NCBI RefSeq assembly: GCF_001522545.3
Contig: NC_031768.1
Location: 5,826,320 to 5,890,319, forward strand
Reading direction: 5' to 3'
Length of the DNA: 64,000 nucleotides
From: Parus major
Lineage: Eukaryota; Chordata; Aves; Passeriformes; Paridae
Position numbers and translations under genes: made by a program. Under the pieces are notes generated by a model. The model did no database searches, was not told the DNA's origin, and saw nothing but the letters and a program-made list of their open reading frames with translations. Of the stretch, positions 25,310-36,900 are shown piece by piece. Position 1 is the stretch's first letter; the number at the start of each line of letters is the position of its first letter.

Positions 25310-26032
25310 CAATGCCCAGTCCAGCATTGTACAAGTGGGAAATGAGAGGCTGCAGGGCAGTGCCACAGAAAGGGATCCTGGTCCATGGAGAGTTGAACAT
25401 GAGCCAGCAGTGCCCTGAAGCCAGGAGGGACATCCCATCCCTGTCCTGAGGAGCATCAGGCTCAGCATTGCCAGCCAGGGAAGGGAGAGGATTGTCCTGC
25501 TCTGCTCTGGGCTGGGGCAGCCTTACCTCGAGTGCTGGGGACAGCTTTGGGCACCACAATGGAAAAAAGTCATGAAGCCTTTGGAGAGTGGCCCAAGGCA
25601 GTGAAGATGGTGAAGGCCTTGAGGAGAAGCCGTGTGAAGCTGAGGGCACTTGGTCTGTTCAGGCTGGAGGAGGCTGAGGTGAGACCTCACTGCAGGTACA
25701 ACTTCATTGTGTGGGGAAAAGAGGGGCAGGCACTGATCTCTGCTCTGTGGTGACAGTGACAGAACCCAAGGGAACGGCCTGAAGTTGTGTCAGGGGAGGT
25801 TTGGGTTGAGTATTAGAAAAAGGTTCTTTCCCCAGAGGTTGGTTGGGCACTTTGGGCACTGAACGGGCTCCCCAGGGCTGTGGTCACAGCACCAGCCTGA
25901 CAGAGCTCAAGAAGGGTTTGAACAAAGCTCTCAGGTTTGTGGTGTGATCCTTGGGGATGGTGCAGGGCCAGGAGTTGGATTGATCCTTGTGAGTCCCTTC
26001 TGACTCAGCATATTCTGTGATTTTGTAATCTT
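25310..26032 (+). mobile_element. CR1 LINE fragment, passerine-type subfamily
   Basis: About 720 bases of CR1 3' sequence in sense orientation. Blocks seen in order: CAGAAAGGGATCCTGGTCCA; TTGAACATGAGCCAGCAGTG; GAAGCCAGGAGGGACA; CATCAGGCTCAGCATTGCCA; CTTACCTCGAGTGCTGGGGA; GCCTTGAGGAGAAGCCGTGT; TTGTGTCAGGGGAGGTTTGG; CCTGACAGAGCTCAAGAAGG; GCAGGGCCAGGAGTTGGATT; and an end of CAGCATATTCTGTGATTTTG. The last blocks are typical of CR1 subfamilies abundant in songbirds. Frames on both strands here (up to 162 codons) are by-products of the element. It is 5'-truncated, and the exact left edge is uncertain. Confidence 0.9.
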
Positions 26033-28459
26033 CTCTGGTCCTGCTACACCTTCCTCTTCCCCATGTGGAGGTGGCACTGCCAGTGCCTGTCACTGAGTCA
26101 GCAGCCAGTGTCACCCTGTGAGGCCGGACAAGTGGCCCTGTTAATGAGCCACAAGGTGAAGCTGAGGTCTGCTCCTGCTCCTTCAGCCACACCAGCTCTC
26201 TTCTGCAAACACCCAGAGAAGCTGTATGTTGCTCTCTAAAAAAATAACTTGAATGTACCCTAGTGTAAAAAGCATCAATTTTGTTCTGTGAGAGAATTTC
26301 ACTTTTGCAGTCCTTTCCTCACAGCAATGCTGCGCTTGGAGGCAAAGAAACCCTTTTTTTTTGCTCCCTCTTGTTCCAGTTAGTAGGTGTAAAAAGAAAG
26401 AAAATTCCATACTTTAAAAATAAGAATTACAAAACTAGTGGATTATATTGGTGACTGTAAGGAAGAAAACCTAAATACAGATTAAGTTAAAGAAAAAGTG
26501 AAGAAGAAATGAAGGAAAGCAATGAATATTTGAGGAAAGAATACACAGTGTTTCTTTTTCTCTCTACTAATTTTTCTTCCCACCACTCGTTCCAATTTAA
26601 ATCTTTCCTTTGCTTGTAGGCATCAATCCAACAATTATATGAAGCAAGTAATTAGTACTATGTATGGAAATAGTAATATTAACTTAGGTGACCACAGTCA
26701 AGATCAGATTTCTGTTCCTTTTTTTTTTCTATAATATACATGTAGAATTATATTTCCCATGATGGAATATTTCCTTTGCAATTTGTTAATTGCGTCTTTT
26801 ATTATGAAGAGAATTTGTACTCAGAGAGCTACAAAAGGCCATAGGGCTCCAACAGCACTTAGAAACAGTCAGATCTGCAATGGGAAATAAAGGGACGAAT
26901 TAAATGATCCCCAAATGCTTTCCAAGCCTGGAACAAGAGCTAAGGCTGTCTTTTAACAAGTTAACTTCTCCCTAAACACATCCACATTGTCAAGTAGGCA
27001 AATCCAGGCTCTCCTGGGCTAGAGCTGTACCTGCAAGACCCAGAGGTGCAGGAACAAACACTGCAGCTGGTTTTTAACAGGCGGGGAGCTGGATGTGAAG
27101 CCTGGGGAAACTCTTTGGATTTGCCCCAATTTCAGGGTAACAGGTGGAATACTGGTCTCCAAAAACCCTAACTACAAACCATAGTGTGACCAACCTTCTT
27201 GATAAAATACTGGGAATTCAGGCTGCAGTGTTCTAGGCTGGGTATCATCACCTTCTTTCCTCTGCCTGATGTTTTTACCATATGGAAAACATTTCCAAAT
27301 ACATTTCACAAGCTGTGTCTTTTTAATTACCATTAATGATACTTAATTCTTGAAGATATATATCTGCTTAAATATTTATTATAAATAAGCCCACACTATA
27401 GAGTCCATTTTAAAATGCAAATCATCTCTAAAAAACAGATTTAAGAAAGATCTTATGCAATATTTATCAATTAAAACTAGTTTCAGGGATTCATAGTTGC
27501 ATAAGGATTTATAAATAAAAAATAATACTGGGGGATATGTTTCATTTAAACTATTTTATTTTCTTTAGATTCAGTTATAGCTAATATTTTGGTAGTTAAA
27601 TTTAAATCCTGCTACATAATTTACATCTGAGAACATAAACTAACATCTAATTTAATTTCATCTTCTTTAGAACAGATATAAAAATTATTCTGCAGATTCA
27701 TAGGGACATTGTGGGATTTTTTTATGATTAACATGACAGGACACAAGAAATGCATGTATGGATAGTTGTTAGCAGTCTTCCACCAGAGCTACAGTCTTCT
27801 TGTAAAGAAATCAAGAAGGGTGTGGATTCCTTAAGAAGACCAAAGAAATCATGCATATTTATTCCAAGCGTTGTCCAGACCTGGCCCTACCTAGACTGTG
27901 AGATCTAATGCAATTCTGGTCACAGTCTGTATTGGTTCAAAAGAAAACAAAACTTCTGCAGCTGCTGCTGCCTGAAATGTCTGGTTGGTGTTGCCAGTCT
28001 GAACTGAACTGGAAAGTCACTATATAACAGTAAATGTTTTTTTCCCCCAGAAAGAAAACATTGGGAAATTAATATTGATATACTCTGTTCACAAAGTATT
28101 TGAAACTCCCCAAGCCTGCAGAGGCTTGTGAGTGTCTTAAAAATGTCTACAGATTCAGAATTTTGTCCTGTATTGTTGTGTAGATCAGTTTGTCCTGTTT
28201 TCCTGTATCCTTCTGTTGTTCCTTATCTCAGTCTTACACTGCAAACCCCTTCAGACACAGACCAACCTTTGCTCCTGACATTGTGCCCATGGCAGGGTTG
28301 TCTTTCCCTGTGAAGTCTTGGTGATACAAACAATTACATCAAAAGGCCATTGCTGAAATTTGTTTAGGATTCCTATAGTAACAAATGTATGAAGACTTTG
28401 AAAAGATCTTGTTTGAATGACAATGAGTCTTCAGGTGAAAAAAAAAATTCCTTGTGATT
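26033..28459. other. AT-rich unique stretch
   Basis: No gene or clear transposon was recognised. About 27250-27700 is complex, very AT-rich and free of simple repeats, with the look of slowly evolving non-coding DNA. This is an impression only. Confidence 0.5.
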
Positions 28460-28560
28460 TAGGTATTTTCCAGTGGTAGAGAATCCATCACAATCCTCTG
28501 CAAATGAGAAATGTTAATTTAATTTCCTTAAAACAACCAGAACAAAACCTACCTGTCTGT
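28460..28560 (-). mobile_element. Possible ancient CR1 fragment
   Basis: CCAGTGGTAGAGAATCCATC followed by ACAATCCTC, then GTTAATTTAATTTCC, resembles one block of the same old CR1 family as at 24530-24960 ('agtgatggagaatccaccac..gttaattac'). Only about 100 bases match, so a chance resemblance is possible. Confidence 0.35.
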
Positions 28561-31500
28561 TTACTCAGAATTGCAGATGATTCAGATCTGTTCAGTTTAG
28601 GAATCTGCCAGGATGAAAGGTATCCTTCTGCTATGGCACTCCATCCCAAAGGATACTGTATTTCTCCAGAAATTCAGCCCAGGACACATCAAAGAGTTTT
28701 GGGGGAGATTGCTTTACTTCTCTAAAGAGTTAACAAGAAATAGGGCTGAACAAATAATGAAATATGTAACACTGTGGATTTCACTTCTCCCTGCTGCAAA
28801 ATGTCCACGAGCAGCACATACATTATTTAATGTGGCTCTTCAGAATTGCTACACAGAACTGTACATTGGTGTGTGTACATGAGAAAGGAGGGCTATTATT
28901 CCTTCCCAACCAATTGCTTGGAAAATTCCCTGTAAATATTTGAGTCTTGAGAAATATTATCTGTGATGGATCATATCAATATTTTGCTATTTTTTTTGGA
29001 CTTGGCAGGTGCTATCAGCAGGTGTAATGTATTTGGGCTTCAGCTCTGCCATGCAGACACACAGCTGGGAAATTAAAAAAAATTGAACCAAAACAAAACA
29101 AATGTCCCCTTCTTGAGCCAGTCAGGGCTTACACAAGACACCATTATTGCAAATCTTGTGTTTGGTGGTGAAATCCGTGGACAAATCTTGAAATGGATGA
29201 AGTTTACTGGAGCCAGGCTGGCCTCAGGCACCTGCAGCATCATCGCAATGAGGGGTTTGAGAGTTCCCTGCCAACAGCAGCCTTGCTAAGAAGTGGATGA
29301 CAACTTCAAGTTTCATTCTTTTCCCTCACAACTACCTGCACACCTCCTGATGCACAACCTTCAGCAACAGGTAAAGCCTCAGGTGGGCAGCAAAGGACAG
29401 CATCCCCTGGAGGTACCCTGGTCCACCCACTGCCTCCAGGGAACTGGACTGGGTACAGCAGCATGGCAGATTTCAGGGCACTAAAATAAAGATGGCTTTT
29501 TACTAGCAATCCTCTGTGAAATTAACACCTACTTCTCCTGATTGATTGTTTGTTTGTTTTTTAAGTACCTGACACTGAAATGAAGCTAACAGGCATTCTT
29601 GGTATGGCTTGTATTATGAAACAAGAAATTATTTTAATTGCCCTAGCAATTCCCTTCCCGTTGCTGTAAACAAAATGATTTCCTTCAGCAGCAGTCTGAC
29701 TCATGTCGTGGTTGACAAAGGAGCTGCTCCCTCGGATCAGGGCTGGTGAAAAGTTGTGTGGGCTGCAGCCTCTCCCCTCACCTGGACCACGGGGGCTGCA
29801 GCCAGCCCAGGGATGCTGCTGGGACAAGGACTGACCTCTCAGCCCTTTGCTTCAAGCTGTCCTCACCCAGCTCAGTTTGTCCAGACTCTGCCCCTCTCCT
29901 CTGCAACTGCTTTCATTTACAATTCATTTCAATGCTGCATGTGTGGAAATCATTTTAGGAAAGGGAAGAGCACAGAGCTGGGAGAGCTTTGAGAGCCCCT
30001 CTCTCTCTGAATTATTTCTAGATTGAAGTATCCTTGTGAAGTTTGAAGTTTTTTTCCCCTTGAGCAGGTTCATGCCCTGTAAAAGGATTCAAGTCAGACA
30101 GAAAAGTAATTGAATCCAAAGGAGTAGTAAAGTGATATTGGTGCATGGGAAAATTCTGTGGATTTTCTCTCAAAATGTGCTGATCTATTAATTCATGCAC
30201 TAAATGCAGGACACAAATATTATGAAAATGCATATCTGGCACTGCACAGCCTGCAGAACCTCTGTCTCTGGTGTTGGCCTTGAGCTCACAGTTTCCAAAT
30301 TACTGATTTAAACATTTTATTATTGATTACATAATTAAAATGTGAGTGAAGGAAGGAACATGCAGGCAGTTATTGTATTCAGCTTTACTTTATATGACTT
30401 TATGAGACACATTATTTATTTGTGTTCTGCTGTGAGATGAGATTGAAAATTGTCTTTAGATATGCTTTTGGCCCTTGGCAGGTGAAACACCTTGGATTAA
30501 TATCAAGTCTAAAGCCACTACTACCTTTATATGAACCCTGCACTTCAGCTTTCATATTCTGGATGCTTAATCATAATGCTGTAGTTAACTAAATGCCTGT
30601 AACTTTCTCCATAAGCCAAATAAGTCTGTATTATTAATAAACAGCTCATTTGCTGAGACTTAAAAAAACTCCTCTATATTCTCAATGCTCAGGTGAAAAG
30701 GGGAGAGATGAAGAGACATTTTTAGACACTTCAGGGTGTAGAAATTATATCACAGGCTTCTTTCTTAATTTCATAATACTTTTCTGCAGTCTGCACTCTG
30801 ACTAATATGCAGCTTAAATTGTGTAAAAACAAATTGACATTATTTAAGAGACACAGATTTCTCTGGAGAAATACCAATTTTTCCTACATGTATCTCTCCT
30901 GGTGTTAGTGGAACAGCAGAAACACACAGATGCCCCAGTAAGAATTTGCTCATAGACCTAAAAAGTCTTTTGATAGTGACACATACACTTTTTAATTAAG
31001 TAAAGAAGACATGACTTCAAACTGATTTGTGTGGTAGATGATACAGCAAAACTAAGCCAGGTTCTTCTCAAATCCAAATTACTTTTGAATCTGATAACAA
31101 CAGAAGTAAAATCTTCCTGATGCAAGCGAAAGAGAGAGAGCATTTGGGAAAGAATGTAATGCAGATTCAATAACTCTTATTTTCTATCAAAATCAGATAT
31201 GAAAGTGACTATAGAATTTTTGTGTGCCTATGTCAAATTTTGTCAATGCCAAATAAGCTGAAACAACAAATTCTTAAAAAGATGCCTCAAGTAACTTGCA
31301 GTATTTCTCTTGTCACAGCCAGCATTTTCAGGTGGATGTAGTGCTGGTTTGCTGTAGTGGCTGAGCTTATTCAGCCCGAGATGAAGTACAAGAGATGTTA
31401 TTTATAGTAACTCCTTCCATTAAACTTGAAGCTTGGACTCTGTGCCACAGAGGAGCATCCAGCAGTCTAGAGAGTTCAGATTACTCCAACTGCTCAGACA

Positions 31501-33799
31501 CCAGTCTGGCCTTCATTTCATAATCAATAATGATCCATCCCTCATTTTTATTGCTACCTAAGCATAACTACTAAATAGATACTGTGGGAGATACACACCA
31601 CTATTACCACTAAAACATCTTTGTTCAACATCCTATCCGTGGCACAGCAACACTCTTTTTTTTCTCATTCTTTGATAAAAAAAGATTTTGAAAATATTTG
31701 CTATATTGAATGATGAAGTGGATTTTCCCTTAAAACCCTGGAAACGCTTTCAGGAAACATCATGCAGCTAGGTTACAGAGTGTCTTTTCTCTTGCTTGTT
31801 TTCTAATTGCATATAGCTTGCAGCCAAAAACTTGGTAGATCTGAACACACAGAGCCTCTGGAAGATGTGATCTGAGTTTGAAATTGAATTAGATTGCAAA
31901 TTTTACATATTTTTTTGTTTTCATATCGCAAAACTTTGAAGCCAAACATACTTACCTTGAGAACATTATATGGCCCAAATTCATCTCCTATAAAACCCTA
32001 GAATTTACAATCTGTTACAAAGAGAGCAGAAGAGTCTCTTGGTATTGATACTATTTAGTATCAGGATTAATTATTCACTAATTAATTACATTTGGTTCAA
32101 ATTATTTGCTTTTGCTTTCTGTTCCTCATTTGTTTGCATACCTGTGCCAGCTGGTCATACAGATTGCATAGGATTGGGTTTCTTCATTTGGATTGCTTGA
32201 TACTTTTGAAACAGGAAAATTATAAGCGAAGCAATTTGGGCTTCGAATTTTATGATACACAGTTCTTTGAACTAAAATTTGTAATACTCTGGGGGTCCTG
32301 TTAAGACATAAAAACTAATTTGTACTTCTGAATAGTTGGGGTAGTAAATAATGCAATTCTCTCATAATCCTTAATACAAAATAAAAGGATTTTTTTTTTT
32401 AATGTGCCAATCCTTCATGGAAAACCAAGTGGTATTTTAATAGCATTGTTAATTTCTTGCTAGTAACCAATAACTAGAAACCCTAATTATTCAAGGTTGC
32501 TTTTTTCTACACTTTCTAAATTCTGGATGTTTATTATGAGTTTTCTCCTTATTAAAATTTTGTGTAAAAATGTTTTCTTGCCTTTAATATGTTTTTTAAC
32601 TTTTTATAAGTTTTTTGCCCCTCAAATTCTGTTCAGAATTCTCAAGGCCATTTTCTTCTCCAGGGTGAATCTATGCAGAAGCAGGAACTCAACTGCATAT
32701 GAAAAAGGTTGAGGGCAAAACCTGACCTCAAATTTTGATTTTGTTCAAAACCAAAACCCAGGTGAGAAGACTGTATTTTCTAGCACTCAGTCAAAAATGA
32801 GCAGTACTGAGAAATCTAAGTTACTCAGGCACAGCTGAGAAGTTCACAGTGCAGTCAAGAAGGATAATGAAGTTTTCAGGTCTGTGGGTTTAAACCCAGG
32901 CAATTTAAATGAATGTTGCTTAAACTGGTCATCTTCTATGGAAATATGCTCAGAAGCCTCTTCAAAATGAAGACTAGCTGGCTTATCAGATTTTCTAGTA
33001 GATACCCATCTACAGACCAAGTAAAGTTCTTTTCTCAACCAAAAATTCAGGCAAATAGGATAAATTTGCAGTAGGGAAGGGTTCAAATCTTGTGCTTTGG
33101 TTGAACTGGAGCTGTTTACCTGTTCACAACAGGCCTGGATTGCAGCTGTCCTAAGTTGTTAAAAACTATTATCACAGCTGTTTGCAGATGTCTGAAGTAT
33201 CCAAGAGTTTATGCCACTAAACCTCATGCCACAAGTACACCTTGGTAGAATTTGGGTTGGAGCTTAAAAGCAACTGATAAACTGAAATAATTAAATCATG
33301 CTAGGGAAATCAGGATTGAAAATAACTCCATTCATCAGGATTAACACTGTCTGGCACTTTGCAGACTGGGTAACAGCTATTCCATATTTATTGTCTGAAT
33401 AGTATCTGAATTAACTCCTGCATTAGAAATTTTATTCCCTGAGTTTGATCAAGCTGAAATTGCATGTATGTGCTTCCCATTTTGATTGTGTGCATTAGGC
33501 ATTCACTTTTCAGGCAGTCAGGCACATCAGAGCACTCACAGATCATTTCAGATATGACGAGAAAAACATCAGCTCTTGGGTAACCCAAACCTGTCCCAGC
33601 CAGGTATCTCTTCCTTCCAGGCTCACTGTATCATGTTTCTATGCAAAAGTCAACATCCTTCCTGGAATGCTCTCCCTTAGGGAGAAGAGCAAAGGGGAAA
33701 AGCCAGGGAACTTACCTTTGAGACAGTGCTATGCCTTTGATTCATTGATCCTAAGGACAGTGCTGAGACATCCTCAAGAATTTAATGGCTTTGGAGGCT
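28561..33799. other. AT-rich unique stretch
   Basis: No gene or clear repeat was recognised, and open frames are short. A T run lies at about 32390-32400. A moderately GC-richer part lies at 29200-29480 and 29720-29900, without known motifs. Confidence 0.5.
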
Positions 33800-33827
33800 G
33801 AATTCCAGCTTGCCAGTGCTGGAATTC
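33800..33827. repeat. Perfect 10-bp inverted repeat (8-base loop)
   Basis: GAATTCCAGC (33800-33809), then eight bases, then GCTGGAATTC (33818-33827). Every stem base pairs. It sits immediately left of a T/G-only tract. Confidence 0.9.
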
Positions 33828-33848
33828 TTTCAGTGCTAAATCTATGGA

Positions 33849-33975
33849 AAGTTTTTTTTGAGGGTTTTTGGTTTTTTGGTTTTTTTTTGTGGGGATTTTT
33901 TTGTTTTGTTTTTTCTGGGATTTGGGAGGTTTTTGTTGTTGTTATTGGTTTGTTTTTTGTTTTTTGGAGTTTTTT
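33849..33975 (+). repeat. T/G-only low-complexity tract
   Basis: About 125 bases of mainly T with G clusters (GGTTTTTTGG-like units), almost devoid of A and C on the plus strand. It produces spurious frames rich in F, G and W (+) or K, P and N (-). Confidence 0.85.
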
Positions 33976-36900
33976 TCCTGGCAGTGAAAATGCTGGTTTA
34001 GTGTTTTTCATTTGTTTGGAAAGAACAAGAATTAGTCCTCTTCTCTGTAGTCATGTGCTCACCTACACTACACCAGCATGAAGTCAGTAAATGATGTTGG
34101 TATTAAAAACTGAATCCATTTCTTTTCCTGTGTTTGGATCATCTGTGGATTATAACCCTGCAGCTGCACTGAGCCCCCAAAAGTCCATAAAGCTGCACTT
34201 AGTGTTTCCACATGTAGTCTGATTGCAGGGACACATTAAATACAAATATATTAAAAAGAAGGATTCAAGAGCAGGCCTGATACTCTTCCCTGTAAGTCTG
34301 GAATATAACCACACTTTTTTTTTATGTTATTCTAGCTGTATTAATATAACTAAAAAAATAATTTTAATCAGAGTATAAAGTCTGTCCTAAAATCTTCATT
34401 TATTTATGAGCAATGTTATAAAACAAGTTGTATTTACCCTGGAATGTCTTTAAACTTGTTGAAACTGTAAAATCCAATTAATGCTGTCTCTTCTTTTCTT
34501 CAGTCCATTCAAAAACCAGTGTATAAGTCTTCCAAATACTGACAGAAGCATTTGTTAGCTTCATAGAAAACATCCAAACAGTTCATGGAATTTATGCCTT
34601 GGGGAAGCATTTGTTTTTCTTGTTTGGTCAATTAAACACTGCCTTTCTTAAGGGAGGGTGTATTGTAACATCAGGCATGATAATAAACAGAAACACCAAA
34701 GGGTTGCTGCAAAAAGTTTGGGTTGATGTCAGGGTTCCAGTTATGCCTTTGGAAAGCTCAGGGAAGGGGTAATGCAAACTGAGGAGTCTTCTGCACAATT
34801 TTGCTTGAGATTATTCAAACTGAATTGCTCCAAGCTTCTTACAAAGCTGATGGTGCTCTAGTGGCAAGAAGTGAAAAAAAAATAAAAAATAAGCTACGTG
34901 ATTATTTTTTCAATGTGAGCAAAGGGAATTTTAAGCACAAATGCTGAAGAAGTTATCATGGTGCCATCAAAAACATTGGGAAAGCTTTTCTGCTGAAAAG
35001 GAATAGATATACAAAGCATACAAATTCTTGAGCTGGATAGAGGCTTAGAAAGTGCTGATTCAACACAGAACACAATGATTTCACCAACATCTTTGCAAAA
35101 AATTTTACTTTATTTCAAGGATGCATGATGTTCACTTTAAGTTTTATTTTTATGCTTACGTTTAGATTTTTCTTTTTCTTTGTAACATTATAATAGGTCA
35201 AAATTATATGAAGCAGCAGTGAAGCATTTTTACAACTATGAAGTGAGTAATTAATTTTGAATAATTTCAATCTCACACAAATTCAAGGATCACAGATTCT
35301 GAAGCCTTGGACTTTCCCATGAAGTGGTCTCAGGTGAGAAATCATAAAATTGTAGAGGGTGTGTCCTTTCATTGGTTCCATTTACAGGTACTGATTTCAC
35401 AGTAACAGGCACAAAGCTGAGCCAGCACTTTGCTCTTTCCAGGAGGTCTAGTTGTAGAATTGCACTCAAGAAGCTCTCTCCTGTTCCTCTGTCTTTTTGG
35501 TGTGCCACCAGTGATTTAAAATTAAATAAAAAGCATATTCAAAATTTCAAAATAGCTGTTGGTGAACTTCCTCCTCTGATTTTGTACCTACCTTCCCTCT
35601 GCCTACTCTTTCCCTCCCAAACAGATTATGTTAAGGATGACTCTGGAAGAGGAGATGGCTGGAAAAATACAAAAAGCACACACATCTGTGCTCTCTCTCT
35701 CCCCCCACTGGGTTGCTGAGCACACATAGAAACCCCAGACTGCAGTCCCCAGCAGGCCTGTGACAAACCATAAGCAGGGCATGTTAACTGTGACTCTCTC
35801 ACAAAGTCCTTTTTAGGCTACACCAGCAGATTTTACTCTTCTTCCTTCTCCAGGTTGCTGTGGGAGTGTAACTGATGCACTTCATTAGGGTTTGAAATTG
35901 TGTGAGTAATCCTATTGTTTCTATCACTCTGTGTAAAGTGTGTATAATCACCCTGCTTCTTCATGATGGTATGAGTAACCTCTTTTTATGACAAACTTTT
36001 TCCATATTCCCTATTTTTTGCTCTTTAACTTGTGATTCTACTCCTGTAGCTTTGGATAGATTCAGGTGAGGGAGGAGGTGGGGGGGGGGAAGAAGGAGGG
36101 ATGCAAAGGGAGAAAAAGAGCACTTTTCCTTCTCTCACCTGTAGGCCTGATGGGCTGGAGATCAGATGACAAACCAGAGGAAATCCCACAGGCTGTTCCT
36201 GCTGAGGGTTGTCGGTGTGGATGTGGCAATGAAGGTGCCTTGTCCTGCTCCCAGCAAATGGAAGTGGTGGTTTGGTGAGGGTGTCACTATCCCAGGGATG
36301 TTTTCCATTCTCACTCTGCCAGTGCTGCTCCTGCTGATGCAGCTAAACTGAGATGGGAAACCAGGAGCCAAGAAATCAAGCGTAGGCAAGATCCAGAGTT
36401 TCCTTACAAGAAAGTTCTTCTGACACCTCAGTGCAGAAGGATCTGGAAATCAAAAACTTGAGCTGGTTCTGGGCACAAGCATAATATTGCTCCTTACTCA
36501 TGTCTAGCAGTTACCTAAAAGACTGAATATATAACTTGGCTTAATTATTTCAGGTGATACATTTGTTTTCCTCGTGCTGCACAAGCCTTGTTCTTGCTGC
36601 TGCTCAGCATTCAGAAATTCCATCACATCCAGCAGTTTGTAGTGCTTTCCCCAGTGTGGTGCTGTGTTCAGCTCCCTCAGACAGTCAGACTGGGCTCTAC
36701 AGTCACACGTGTTTTGCAATATTCCTCTGCCACTCATTTCCATCAGCACTGTCTCTGCTGCAAAGTTTTGCCGCAGGATAAGATGGACAGCGTTGTTCAG
36801 AGCATTTCCCAAAGGCTCAATAAGACTTTTTCTTTCTGAAGTCAAGGGTTTGTTAAACTTCCTGGGAATGAGACAGTTCCCACCCTCTTGGAAGAGCAGG

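Noticed and set aside
25087..25649. Open frames of 120 and 162 codons
   Set aside because: They overlap the CR1 3' untranslated sequence, so they are by-products of the element.
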